Shown here piece after piece: positions 26,937-34,090 of a DNA stretch of 64,000 bases. Both the position numbers and the translations under genes were made by a program. The DNA is from Pedobacter frigidisoli. Its GTDB lineage: Bacteria; Bacteroidota; Bacteroidia; Sphingobacteriales; Sphingobacteriaceae. The DNA is taken from the NCBI RefSeq assembly GCF_004331675.1, contig NZ_SJSN01000005.1:62001-126000 (forward strand). The letters run 5' to 3'. Every line of letters starts with the position of its first letter. Positions within the stretch are counted from its first letter, which is position 1. The notes beneath the pieces are model-generated. The model was not told the origin of the DNA. It did not search any database and worked only from the letters and a program-made list of their open reading frames with translations.

Positions 26937-27062
26937 GTGTTGGCGTAAAGGTAAGAAAAGGGAATTGGTTTTGTATGATTCTTAGGCGCTGTCCTTAGAA
27001 GTCAGTATTTCTTGAAAAATTGCATAATCAAATGAACGAGACCAACCATGACCCGATTAAAA

Positions 27063-27235
27063 CTACTCCCAACTCTTTCCTTGAAGATAAGGAGTGGAGT
27101 TTGACAAGCATTTTGAAAATTTCTGCACCATTTAAAGTCGCTGGGTTTAACCTACAGAACTATTATAAAACCTGAAAACTGCCCTCAGCACTAACAGCTT
27201 CCCTCCAATTTTAGAAAGGGCAAAGGGGTGATAAA
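27063..27235. repeat. Decayed purine/pyrimidine hairpin repeats in the crtI upstream gap
   Basis: Two imperfect elements lie in the gene-free stretch 26937-27299: a hairpin AACTCTTTCCTT/AAGGAGTGGAGTT around 27070-27102, and a TCCCTCC...GAAAGGG...AGGGGTGA stretch around 27193-27232. The second resembles the better-preserved CTCCCTCTC...GAGAGGG copy at 34031-34064. No ORF or clear promoter is seen in the rest of the gap. Confidence 0.25.
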
Positions 27236-27299
27236 TTTTGATATTGGTTGTACACAAATTCTCACAAACAAAATCATCAAAATTCGCTTTATTTACACA

Positions 27300-28781
27300 A
27301 TGGATAAAAAACCTAAAATTACGGTTATTGGTGCTGGTTTCGCAGGATTATCTGCAGCTGCCTTGCTGGCTAAGGATGGCTGCGAGGTTACTGTTCTAGA
27401 AAAAAATGAAATGGCTGGTGGCCGTGCCAGAACCTGGGAAAAAGATGGTTTTTTATTCGATATGGGCCCAAGCTGGTACTGGATGCCTGATGTTTTCGAA
27501 AACTATTACCAACTTTTTGGAAAAACCACTTCCGATTTTTACGAGCTAAAAAGATTAAACCCATCTTACAGAATTTACTTCGGAAAAGAGGACACCATAG
27601 ATGTTCCGGCAACGCTTGAAGATTTATACCAACTTTTTGAAGAACTAGAACCCGGTAGCACGAAAAACTTAGAATCCTTTTTAAACCAAGCGAAATACAA
27701 GTACGATGTAGGAATGAATGAGTATGTTTTCAAGCCATCGCATAGTGTTATGGAATATTTCGACCCGCGACTGGCGATTAGCGGAATTAAATTGCAGTTA
27801 CTCGGGAACATGCGAAAACATGTACACAAACTATTCAAAAATGAGAAACTGAGAAAACTGTTAGAATTCCCGGTTTTGTTTTTGGGCGCCACGCCACAGA
27901 ATACGCCAGCTTTGTATAGTTTAATGAATTATGCCGATTTAGTCTTGGGCACTTGGTATCCAATCGGCGGGATGCATAAAATTGTTTCGGCTATGCAAAA
28001 AATTGCTGAAGAACAAGGCGTGAAGTTTATATTCAATACCGAAGTGAATAAGATAGAGGTTAAAAATAACCTGGCGGAGGAAGTAATCACCGATAAAGGA
28101 GCTTACAAAACTGATTTTGTTGTTGGCAATGCCGATTATCACCACATAGACCAACATCTTTTAGATCAAGAATATAGAAATTATGATGAAAAATATTGGG
28201 AAAGTAGAACCATGGCCCCATCTTGCCTGCTTTTTTATATTGGCTTAAATAAAAAACTAAATAACATTCTGCACCATAACTTATTCTTCGATGAAAATTT
28301 CGACGAACACGCCGAAGAAATCTATACTGATGCCAAATGGCCAGCAAAACCTCTGTTCTATGCTTGTTGTCCGTCGGTTACAGATGCTAGTGTTGCACCA
28401 GACGGCTGCGAAAATCTTTTCTTTTTAATTCCGATTGCACCTGGATTGAAAGATAGCGAAACCAAAAGGGAAGAATACTTCAACTTATTGGTCAATCGCT
28501 TTAAAGATTTAACTGGAAACGATATTAGCGACAGCATTTTATTTAAAAGAAGTTATGCTATGAATGATTTTGTAGCCGATTATCATGCCTTTAAAGGTAA
28601 CGCTTATGGATTAGCTAACACTTTGAAACAGACCGCTTTTTTAAAACCAAGGATGAAGAGTAAGGTTTCGAATCTTTTTTTTGCTGGCCAATTAACTGTT
28701 CCAGGACCTGGTGTGCCGCCTGCAATCATCTCAGGACAGGTAGTAGCAAAAGAAATAAAAAAAAAGTTAAAAAAAGCTTGA
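27300..28781 (+). CDS. crtI: Phytoene desaturase CrtI family
   Basis: The ATG at 27300 (MDKKPKITVIGAGFAGLSA) is chosen over the frame opening at 27228 because it places the FAD-binding GxGxxG motif (GAGFAGLSAAALLA) right at the N-terminus. The 493-residue protein carries VLEKNEMAGGRARTWEKDG, GPSWYWMPDVFE, YPIGGMHKIVSAMQK and the C-terminal FFAGQLTVPGPGVPPAIISG, the classic CrtI carotenoid-desaturase signature. It converts phytoene to lycopene at the membrane. It is separate from, and divergent to, the cyclase pair. No crtB (phytoene synthase) adjoins it, which is unusual. Confidence 0.94.
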   Translation: MDKKPKITVIGAGFAGLSAAALLAKDGCEVTVLEKNEMAGGRARTWEKDGFLFDMGPSWYWMPDVFENYYQLFGKTTSDFYELKRLNPSYRIYFGKEDTIDVPATLEDLYQLFEELEPGSTKNLESFLNQAKYKYDVGMNEYVFKPSHSVMEYFDPRLAISGIKLQLLGNMRKHVHKLFKNEKLRKLLEFPVLFLGATPQNTPALYSLMNYADLVLGTWYPIGGMHKIVSAMQKIAEEQGVKFIFNTEVNKIEVKNNLAEEVITDKGAYKTDFVVGNADYHHIDQHLLDQEYRNYDEKYWESRTMAPSCLLFYIGLNKKLNNILHHNLFFDENFDEHAEEIYTDAKWPAKPLFYACCPSVTDASVAPDGCENLFFLIPIAPGLKDSETKREEYFNLLVNRFKDLTGNDISDSILFKRSYAMNDFVADYHAFKGNAYGLANTLKQTAFLKPRMKSKVSNLFFAGQLTVPGPGVPPAIISGQVVAKEIKKKLKKA

Positions 28782-28807
28782 CAAATTTAAAATTTCCCTT
28801 ATCTTTA
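28778..28807 (+). promoter_or_regulatory. Promoter for a non-coding transcript after crtI
   Basis: TTG at 28778-28780, overlapping the crtI stop, is followed after exactly 19 nt by TATCTTTA at 28800-28807. This is a 7/8 match to TAnnTTTG with the preferred Bacteroidetes spacing. Transcription should start near 28814. Confidence 0.5.
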
Positions 28808-28812
28808 TAACC

Positions 28813-28979
28813 ACAAAACAAAAACAGTGCAAAACAACCTTAAAACGCATAATTGTTCGGGGTTTGCATTTGTTTCGAAATAAGTGAGAAGGCGAATTGT
28901 TGAAAGCAAAAATAAGAATCAACTAACCAAATATATGATAAGCAAGAAGGCCCGGTAGTTTCCAGGCCTTTTGCTTTTT
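28813..28979 (+). ncRNA. Candidate small RNA, ~165 nt, between crtI and the ECF sigma gene
   Basis: The segment between a well-spaced promoter and a strong intrinsic terminator contains no reasonable ORF; the only frame is an 8-codon ATG...TAG at 28936-28959. It contains a nested hairpin, TGCAAA(AACAA...TTGTT)TTTGCA at ~28829-28868, a GTTGA/TCAAC stem at 28899-28923 and the terminator stem. The next gene downstream is on the opposite strand, so this is not a 5' leader. I do not recognise an Rfam family. It could instead be an unannotated 3' processing product of the crtI mRNA. Confidence 0.45.
28947..28979 (+). terminator. Intrinsic terminator of the candidate small RNA
   Basis: AAGGCCCGG pairs with CCAGGCCTT (one C-A mismatch) around a 6-nt loop and is followed by TTGCTTTTT. 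The gap 28980-29220 downstream shows nothing I can name, apart from short cgcagat-type degenerate sequence. Confidence 0.7.
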
Positions 28980-29220
28980 ACAAGCTTTTTTCTTTTTGTG
29001 ATTAGCTTTTGCTCAAGACTCAAGGGCTCGAATCCTTTACTTGCCAGTAACCTGATCTTAGTCCCAAATTAAACCTTTTATTTCCCGCAGATCAAAATGA
29101 TTTTCGGAGATTTTAAGTAAGTCTTGTTTGCTTTAAAAGAAGGATCTTAAACTACTTTACAAATCAAGGCACATTAAGATTGCTAATTATGAATATGTTC
29201 TGTGATTTGCCAAAGTTAAA

Positions 29221-29285
29221 TAGACCCGATTGAACGGATGCTGATGCCCTGCCGAACGATCGGCAGGAGGAAAAGCGGGGCCGAA
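29221..29285 (+). repeat. Dispersed hairpin repeat, family member
   Basis: TAGACCCGATTGAACGG leads into a perfect 8-bp stem CCTGCCGA/TCGGCAGG with an ACGA loop (29248-29267), then AGCGGGGCCGAAG. The flanks resemble the CCCGATTGTAGCG and AGCGG motifs of the other members, but the loop differs. Confidence 0.35.
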
Positions 29286-29332
29286 GCCAACCGATGCAAT
29301 GCTGTAATTGATCCTCTAAAAAATAAGATCAT

Positions 29333-29360
29333 AAAAAAGGCCCAGACAAATCTGAGCCTT
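29333..29360 (-). terminator. Intrinsic terminator of the ECF sigma gene
   Basis: On the minus strand AAGGCTCAGA and TCTGGGCCTT pair with one mismatch around a TTTG loop, followed by a run of T residues, 22 bp after the stop codon. Confidence 0.7.
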
Positions 29361-29381
29361 ATGCTTTTCATTGGGTATTTT

Positions 29382-29912
29382 TTATGCCGTTTCTGCAACA
29401 GCAATATCTTTCGAATATGTTTTAAGGTATTTTTTAAGTATTCCCCTCGCAACGTGGATACGGGTTTTAACAGTTCCGATTGGAATTTGCAACATATCTG
29501 CAATTTCATGGTATTTATAACCTTCAAAATAGCGAATAAATGGCACGTAATATTCTTCTGGTAATTGTGCTAGTGCTTTATCAATATCGCCAAGTACAAA
29601 TTTACTTTCAGCTTGATTTTTAGTCGCACTAAAAGAAAGATTTGCGGAAGAAATATCTTCACTTTGTGTAATTAAAGTATTTGTTTTTACTAAACGGCGG
29701 TAATTATTGATAAAGGTATTTTTCATAATGGTAAATAACCAACCTTTCAAGTTTGTACCTTCTTTGAATTTGTTGTAATAAGTAATCGCTTTCAACATCG
29801 TATCTTGAACAAGATCATTTGCGTCTTCTGCGTCTTTGGTAAAATTTAAAGCGTAAGATCTAAGTGATACCGAGTGATGGTTAACCAAATGGTTGAATTC
29901 AAATTTTGTCAT
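29382..29912 (-). CDS. ECF-type RNA polymerase sigma factor
   Basis: The 176-residue protein has sigma region 2 at ~10-75 (DANDLVQDTMLKAITYYNKF, LKGWLFTIMKNTFINNYRR) and region 4 at ~110-165 (ALAQLPEEYYVPFIRYFEG, IADMLQIPIGTVKTRIHVAR helix-turn-helix). No anti-sigma gene adjoins it. ECF factors of this kind are common neighbours of carotenoid genes in Bacteroidetes, so a role in light- or stress-induced pigment expression is plausible but inferred. It has its own promoter candidate and terminator and is convergent with crtI across the candidate small RNA. Confidence 0.93.
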   Translation of the reverse strand: MTKFEFNHLVNHHSVSLRSYALNFTKDAEDANDLVQDTMLKAITYYNKFKEGTNLKGWLFTIMKNTFINNYRRLVKTNTLITQSEDISSANLSFSATKNQAESKFVLGDIDKALAQLPEEYYVPFIRYFEGYKYHEIADMLQIPIGTVKTRIHVARGILKKYLKTYSKDIAVAETA

Positions 29913-29975
29913 GACGTGTAGCTTTAGGTAAGATTAAAAAACAAATGAATTGATGTTCATTCGCCTAAACCTAAA

Positions 29976-30000
29976 CAAACTTAGTACCAAAAATTTTTGG
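29976..30000 (-). promoter_or_regulatory. Candidate promoter and palindrome upstream of the ECF sigma gene
   Basis: On the minus strand 29983-29976 reads TAAGTTTG, a perfect TAnnTTTG box ~64 nt upstream of the start codon. Immediately upstream is a perfect 14-bp palindrome, CCAAAAATTTTTGG (29987-30000), and beyond it a TGCGTA-GAAT-TACGCA inverted repeat (30013-30028). Either could be an operator covering the promoter. Confidence 0.35.
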
Positions 30001-30042
30001 CACGATGCCAATTGCGTAGAATTACGCAGGCACAAGGTTTCG

Positions 30043-31059
30043 TCACAGAATATTTACCTCACGTTCTAAAGTGACTCCAAAAGTAGACTTCACACTGTCT
30101 ATAATCTGTGCAGAAAAATTAAAAACTTCTTTACCTGTTGCATTTCCATGATTAACCAAAACCAATGCTTGGTTTTTCCAGGTTCCAGTTTCGCCCACAA
30201 CTTTGCCTTTCCAACCACATTGTTCAATTAGCCAACCTGCTGCGAGTTTAATTTTATCGTCGGCAGTTGGGTAATGCACTACATCGGGATGGTTGGCTAC
30301 AACATCGGCAAATTCATGTTTATCAATTACAGGGTTTTTAAAGAAACTACCAGCATTGCCAATGGTTGATGGATCTGGAAGCTTACTTACCCTAATGTGC
30401 GATACGGCCGCAGAAACATCGGCAATATTTGGGGTTTCAATCCCTCTTTTTTGCAGTTCTGTTTCTATGGCGCCGTAAGAGGTATTTATTTTTGGCTGAG
30501 CTGATAAGATAAAAGTGACTGATGTAATAATGTATTGTCCTTTTAAGTCACTCTTAAAAATACTTTCACGATAACCGAAATGGCAATCACTAAAATTAAA
30601 TGTTTTGATTTCTCCAGTCTTGATTTCGAATGCCGTGCAACTGTCAAAAACATCTTTAAGCTCTACACCATAAGCACCAATGTTTTGGATGGGTGATGCG
30701 CCAACCGTCCCAGGAATTAAACTTAAATTTTCTACACCCGCAAAACCGTGTTCAACGCAGTAATTTACAAAATCATTCCAAACCACTCCAGCTCCAGCAG
30801 TTACGAGAATATTTTCGCCTTCATTGGAAAATTCGATTCCTTTAATACTGATTTTGATTACCAAACCTTGATAATCTTGCGTGAAAAGCACATTGCTCCC
30901 ACCGCCAATGATTAAAATTTTTTGCGTAGTTATTAAATCGCTTTCAAATAATTCTTTCAAATCATCTTCATTAAATATTTCTGCGAAATGGCTTGCTTTA
31001 ACATCGATACCGAATGAGTTGTAAGGTTTGAGCGAAATATTTTGCTGGATTTGAAGCAT
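30043..31059 (-). CDS. murB: UDP-N-acetylenolpyruvoylglucosamine reductase MurB
   Basis: The start at 31059 (MLQIQQNISLKPYNSFGID) gives 338 residues; the frame opens 24 nt earlier. The FAD-binding domain contains ILIIGGGSNVLF, FAGVENLSLIPGTVGASPIQ and NIGAYGVELKDV. The C-terminal domain contains ISSFFKNP-like NAGSFFKNP with the proton-donating Ser and AAGWLIEQCGWKGK. This NADPH enzyme makes UDP-MurNAc for peptidoglycan in the cytoplasm. The insertion pattern fits the long (type I, E. coli-like) MurB. The gene follows the thioredoxin gene in the same direction after 71 bp. Confidence 0.96.
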   Translation of the reverse strand: MLQIQQNISLKPYNSFGIDVKASHFAEIFNEDDLKELFESDLITTQKILIIGGGSNVLFTQDYQGLVIKISIKGIEFSNEGENILVTAGAGVVWNDFVNYCVEHGFAGVENLSLIPGTVGASPIQNIGAYGVELKDVFDSCTAFEIKTGEIKTFNFSDCHFGYRESIFKSDLKGQYIITSVTFILSAQPKINTSYGAIETELQKRGIETPNIADVSAAVSHIRVSKLPDPSTIGNAGSFFKNPVIDKHEFADVVANHPDVVHYPTADDKIKLAAGWLIEQCGWKGKVVGETGTWKNQALVLVNHGNATGKEVFNFSAQIIDSVKSTFGVTLEREVNIL

Positions 31060-31130
31060 ATGTTTTTTTGATTTGCGCTGCAAAAGTAAGAAATAATAAG
31101 CTTTGATCTGATCAATTTACAAGGACGATC

Positions 31131-32261
31131 TTATTCAAAAATTTCTTTTAGCTTATTTTTCAAGTCTACATGAAATTCATCTCCAGCCCCATCATAACGC
31201 CCCGCAATTTTTCCTTCTTTATCAATCAAGATGAAAGTGGGATAACCGGATATGCTGTATTGGTTGATAAGATCGTCGGCAGGGTGATCAAAAATAGCAT
31301 CTTTAAGTAACATATGTTTCCACAAACCTGTTTGATCAACACCAATTACTTTTTTCCAGACCTTAACATCACGATCGCTTGCAATACTGATGATTTCTAA
31401 TCCCTTAGCATTTAGTTTTCTATAGATTTCGATCAAATCTGGGCTTAATTTTCTGCATTTCACACACCAAGTGCCCCAGAAATCGAGCAAAACATATTTG
31501 TTATCCTTAAACGATGATAAATTTAATACAGACCCATCTAATAATTTCGCCGAAAAATTAACCGCAGGTTGCCCAACCTTACTTAAATCGGCATAGCCTA
31601 AATTTTTATGAACTACCCTTCCCCAAACACTATTTTTCACCAAAGGAGAAAAACTGTTGTAAAAAAACCTCATTGAATCAAGGGATAATTTTCCCGCAAA
31701 TAGTAAATAAGGACTAAGATATGATTCAGGGGAATGCCTAACATAATCTAGTTGAAGTTTCTCGGCGGAATTAATAATAATCGATTTTTGTTTACGCAAA
31801 GAATCTACCTTTGCTTTTGATAATTCCGAATCACCTTGTTTTCTGATTTCCTTTTCCCAATAAGATAGGGCGTCATCTACCTTATCTATAGCTTCTTTTA
31901 ATCGAAGTTCCTCCAAAGTTTTTTGTATTTCAGACCCCGAAATTCTTGCTTTGATGAATTGCCCATCTAAAGCTGCTATTTTCATTTGAGTAGGCTCGAT
32001 AAAAAATCTAATTGATTTAGGACCTTCCATTAAGTTGGTTTCCCTATGAATGAGCACGGCAAAAGTAGGCTCCTCTAATGGTCCATTAAAATAGAATTGA
32101 CCATTTAACACAGTCGTAGAGTCATTAACCCCATTATACCTAAAAGAAATCTTTTCTCCATCCTTTAAGTTTGTGGTTCCATTTAGCGTAAAACGATCGC
32201 TTTGCTGAGGGAAAGTTTCAATAAAAGAAAACAAAAGCAATAAATAAAGCAATATTTTCAT
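31131..32261 (-). CDS. TlpA-like thioredoxin with N-terminal DUF4369-type domain
   Basis: The 376-residue exported protein has the signal MKILLYLLLLFSFIETFPQQ. An N-terminal beta-rich domain of DUF4369 type (~25-110, TLNGTTNLKDGEKISFRYNG) is followed by a helical linker and a C-terminal thioredoxin fold with the redox motif WCVKC at 265-269 (LLDFWGTWCVKCRKL) and the cis-Pro loop GYPTFILIDKEG. Such proteins reduce periplasmic disulfides, often in cytochrome maturation or stress. It lies 45 bp downstream of a small lipoprotein gene. Confidence 0.9.
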   Translation of the reverse strand: MKILLYLLLLFSFIETFPQQSDRFTLNGTTNLKDGEKISFRYNGVNDSTTVLNGQFYFNGPLEEPTFAVLIHRETNLMEGPKSIRFFIEPTQMKIAALDGQFIKARISGSEIQKTLEELRLKEAIDKVDDALSYWEKEIRKQGDSELSKAKVDSLRKQKSIIINSAEKLQLDYVRHSPESYLSPYLLFAGKLSLDSMRFFYNSFSPLVKNSVWGRVVHKNLGYADLSKVGQPAVNFSAKLLDGSVLNLSSFKDNKYVLLDFWGTWCVKCRKLSPDLIEIYRKLNAKGLEIISIASDRDVKVWKKVIGVDQTGLWKHMLLKDAIFDHPADDLINQYSISGYPTFILIDKEGKIAGRYDGAGDEFHVDLKNKLKEIFE

Positions 32262-32306
32262 AATATAATTGATTTATAATTGGTTAGCAATGATTAAACC
32301 TAATCA

Positions 32307-32756
32307 TTATTCCACAATCTTCGTAATTCCCTTATCAAAATTAAAAATCAAACTTTCTGATTTGTCGCTTTCAATTTTAACATTCGATAATTTCCAGCCA
32401 ATAAATTGAGGTTTTAGTTTTGCTACTTCAAGCAGACTATATCTTTCTTTGGTAAGCTTTGCACTGATGATGCCAACACTATCCGATTCCTCTTGGTCTA
32501 GGTGTTCAATCTCACTTTCTAAAACGGCCAAGGTAGAATCGAGCTCATTCCCTTTTTTAATACTATCGGCATGAGCTTGTGGATATATATTATAAAGACT
32601 GTCAAGTTTCGCATTTTCAAAATCTAGCTTTTGATCAGAAGTTTTGTATTTGGATTCGACAAGCTCAATCGCTCGGTCTTTATCGGATTTCTTAGCGCAT
32701 GAAAATAAAAGTGTGACAGTAACGGCAAGCACGAAAAGGTTTATGTGATTTCTCAT
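32307..32756 (-). CDS. Small hypothetical lipoprotein
   Basis: The 149-residue protein has lipidated Cys20 (TVTLLFSCAKKSDKDRA). The mature part is acidic and helical, with a probable coiled-coil stretch at ~40-100 (ELDSTLAVLESEIEHLDQEE), ending in a beta segment (KIESDKSESLIFNFDKGI). No family is recognised. It sits 11 bp downstream of crtZ and 45 bp upstream of the thioredoxin gene, so it is probably co-transcribed with both. Confidence 0.75.
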   Translation of the reverse strand: MRNHINLFVLAVTVTLLFSCAKKSDKDRAIELVESKYKTSDQKLDFENAKLDSLYNIYPQAHADSIKKGNELDSTLAVLESEIEHLDQEESDSVGIISAKLTKERYSLLEVAKLKPQFIGWKLSNVKIESDKSESLIFNFDKGITKIVE

Positions 32757-32767
32757 ATTAGATGGAT

Positions 32768-33268
32768 TTAGCTTTTCAGCAACCCTTTCTTAACAAACAA
32801 TAATCCAAAAGCCCTCCCTTTTTCCTTACCCCTATTCTTATGGTGGATTTTGTGCGCCCTTCTTACGGCCTGCAAATAAGTATTATTGCTTTTAAAAGTC
32901 TTCAAACGTCGATGCACAAACCAATCGTGAACTATAAAATAGATTAATCCATAAACGGTAATGCCTAGGCCTATAAAAAATCGATAGCCAAAATTGGTTC
33001 TATCGATATACATCAGGTAAAGCGAAAGCCCAGCAAATAATATAGCGAACAAATCATTCCACTCCAAAAAAGAATGACTTTTTTGGTGGTGACTTTTATG
33101 CAAAAACCAAAGCGGTCCGTGGAACAAATACTTATGAATAAACCATGAGAAACACTCCATGAAAATGAGTGTCGCAATTATAATAAGCACATTGAATAAA
33201 ATCGACATTGTTGGGATATTGTAGAAGGTAAAGATATATAAACCAAAGAGAAACGTTTTCAATGTCAT
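32768..33268 (-). CDS. crtZ: Beta-carotene hydroxylase CrtZ (fatty acid hydroxylase superfamily)
   Basis: The 166-residue membrane protein has a start at 33268 or, equally plausible, at the internal ATG 33208 (MSILFNVLIIIATLIFM). It carries the di-iron histidine clusters of the family: HKYLFH, HKSHH, HDWFVHRR and HKIHH. It hydroxylates beta-carotene rings to zeaxanthin, downstream of the cyclase at 25709. It shares a divergent 105-bp intergenic region with tetR and heads a minus-strand set with the small lipoprotein and the thioredoxin. Confidence 0.9.
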   Translation of the reverse strand: MTLKTFLFGLYIFTFYNIPTMSILFNVLIIIATLIFMECFSWFIHKYLFHGPLWFLHKSHHQKSHSFLEWNDLFAILFAGLSLYLMYIDRTNFGYRFFIGLGITVYGLIYFIVHDWFVHRRLKTFKSNNTYLQAVRRAHKIHHKNRGKEKGRAFGLLFVKKGLLKS

Positions 33269-33294
33269 TAAAATGTAACCTTATATTCTATTTT

Positions 33295-33310
33295 TTAATC
33301 AAGTGATTAA
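33295..33310. promoter_or_regulatory. Operator candidate in the crtZ-tetR intergenic region
   Basis: TTAATCA-AG-TGATTAA is a perfect inverted repeat of 7-bp arms, typical in size for a TetR-family operator. It lies 17 bp upstream of the proposed tetR -7 box, where binding would block transcription. Confidence 0.45.
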
Positions 33311-33327
33311 CATTTGAAATAAACATC

Positions 33328-33335
33328 TAACTTTG
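33328..33335 (+). promoter_or_regulatory. Candidate -7 promoter box for the tetR/efflux genes
   Basis: TAACTTTG matches TAnnTTTG exactly and predicts a start near 33342, leaving a ~30-nt leader before the ATG at 33374. No clear -33 TTG is seen at the ideal distance. Confidence 0.45.
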
Positions 33336-33373
33336 ACTAAAATATTAAAAAAGTCAGAAAGTAGAAAAGTAAA

Positions 33374-33979
33374 ATGATTGTAGCTGATAAAAAGAGAGAA
33401 CAGATTATTGAGGGTGCTATAAAACGCTTCAGCCATTTCGGCATTGGCAAAACTACCATGAACGATATTGCCGAAGATCTTTCAGTTTCCAAACCATCTC
33501 TTTATTATTACTTTCCAGATAAGAAAAGCCTCATATTCGGTGTTATAGAAAAGGTATTTACCGATTATTTCGATTTATTAAAAAAGAAATATAATCCAGA
33601 TGCCCCAATTGAAGCCATTCTCTTCCAAACAATAGATATAAGAAATACTTTTTTTATGAAGTATTTCATGTTGCGTATCTCAGAAGGCATGCCCGATATT
33701 TTTAGCGATGGTGCGATGAAAGAAAGACTCACAATACTGAAAGGCTCAGAGAAAGCATTTTATGCGGAGTTATTTGAAAAAGCTCAAGAGAAAGGTGAGA
33801 TTAAGCACGAAAATATGGGCCACGTAGCCGAGCTGTATTTAGAAAGCTTATTAGGCTTAACCAATATGTGCATCGTAGAGCTCGGAAAGGATTTGTTGCC
33901 AGATAAGAAAGCAGTTAATAGAATGACTTTGAAGCAAAAAGACCTCTCAACGATTTTCGTTAAGGGATTAAAGTGTTAG
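33374..33979 (+). CDS. TetR family transcriptional regulator
   Basis: The 201-residue protein has an N-terminal TetR DNA-binding domain: IIEGAIKRFSHFGIGKTTMN, then the helix-turn-helix DIAEDLSVSKPSLYYYFPDK at ~32-52. The C-terminal ligand domain is not family-specific by eye. It lies directly upstream of the tripartite efflux genes in the same direction, and an inverted repeat suitable as operator precedes it. It is therefore most likely the local repressor of the pump, and possibly of the divergent crtZ. Confidence 0.93.
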   Translation: MIVADKKREQIIEGAIKRFSHFGIGKTTMNDIAEDLSVSKPSLYYYFPDKKSLIFGVIEKVFTDYFDLLKKKYNPDAPIEAILFQTIDIRNTFFMKYFMLRISEGMPDIFSDGAMKERLTILKGSEKAFYAELFEKAQEKGEIKHENMGHVAELYLESLLGLTNMCIVELGKDLLPDKKAVNRMTLKQKDLSTIFVKGLKC

Positions 33980-34030
33980 AAAGACTAAAGCAAACAGACT
34001 AATATAAACAAAAACAACAGGGCGTTTAAA

Positions 34031-34064
34031 ACTCCCTCTCTGTCGGAGAGGGCTGGAGTGAGGC
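34031..34064. repeat. CTCCCTCTC...GAGAGGG hairpin element
   Basis: CCCTCTC and GAGAGGG form a perfect 7-bp stem with a TGTCG loop (34034-34052), followed by CTGGAGTGAGGC. It resembles the CCCTCTCC-GGAGAGGG-TGGGGTGAGG type of intergenic repeat found in many bacterial genomes. It separates tetR from the tolC-like gene and could act as an attenuator. Confidence 0.5.
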
Positions 34065-34090
34065 TCTTTAAAAACAAAAATCAATACATT

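Noticed and set aside
28936..28959. 8-codon ORF as an attenuation leader peptide
   Set aside because: No same-strand gene follows the terminator, so attenuation has no target.
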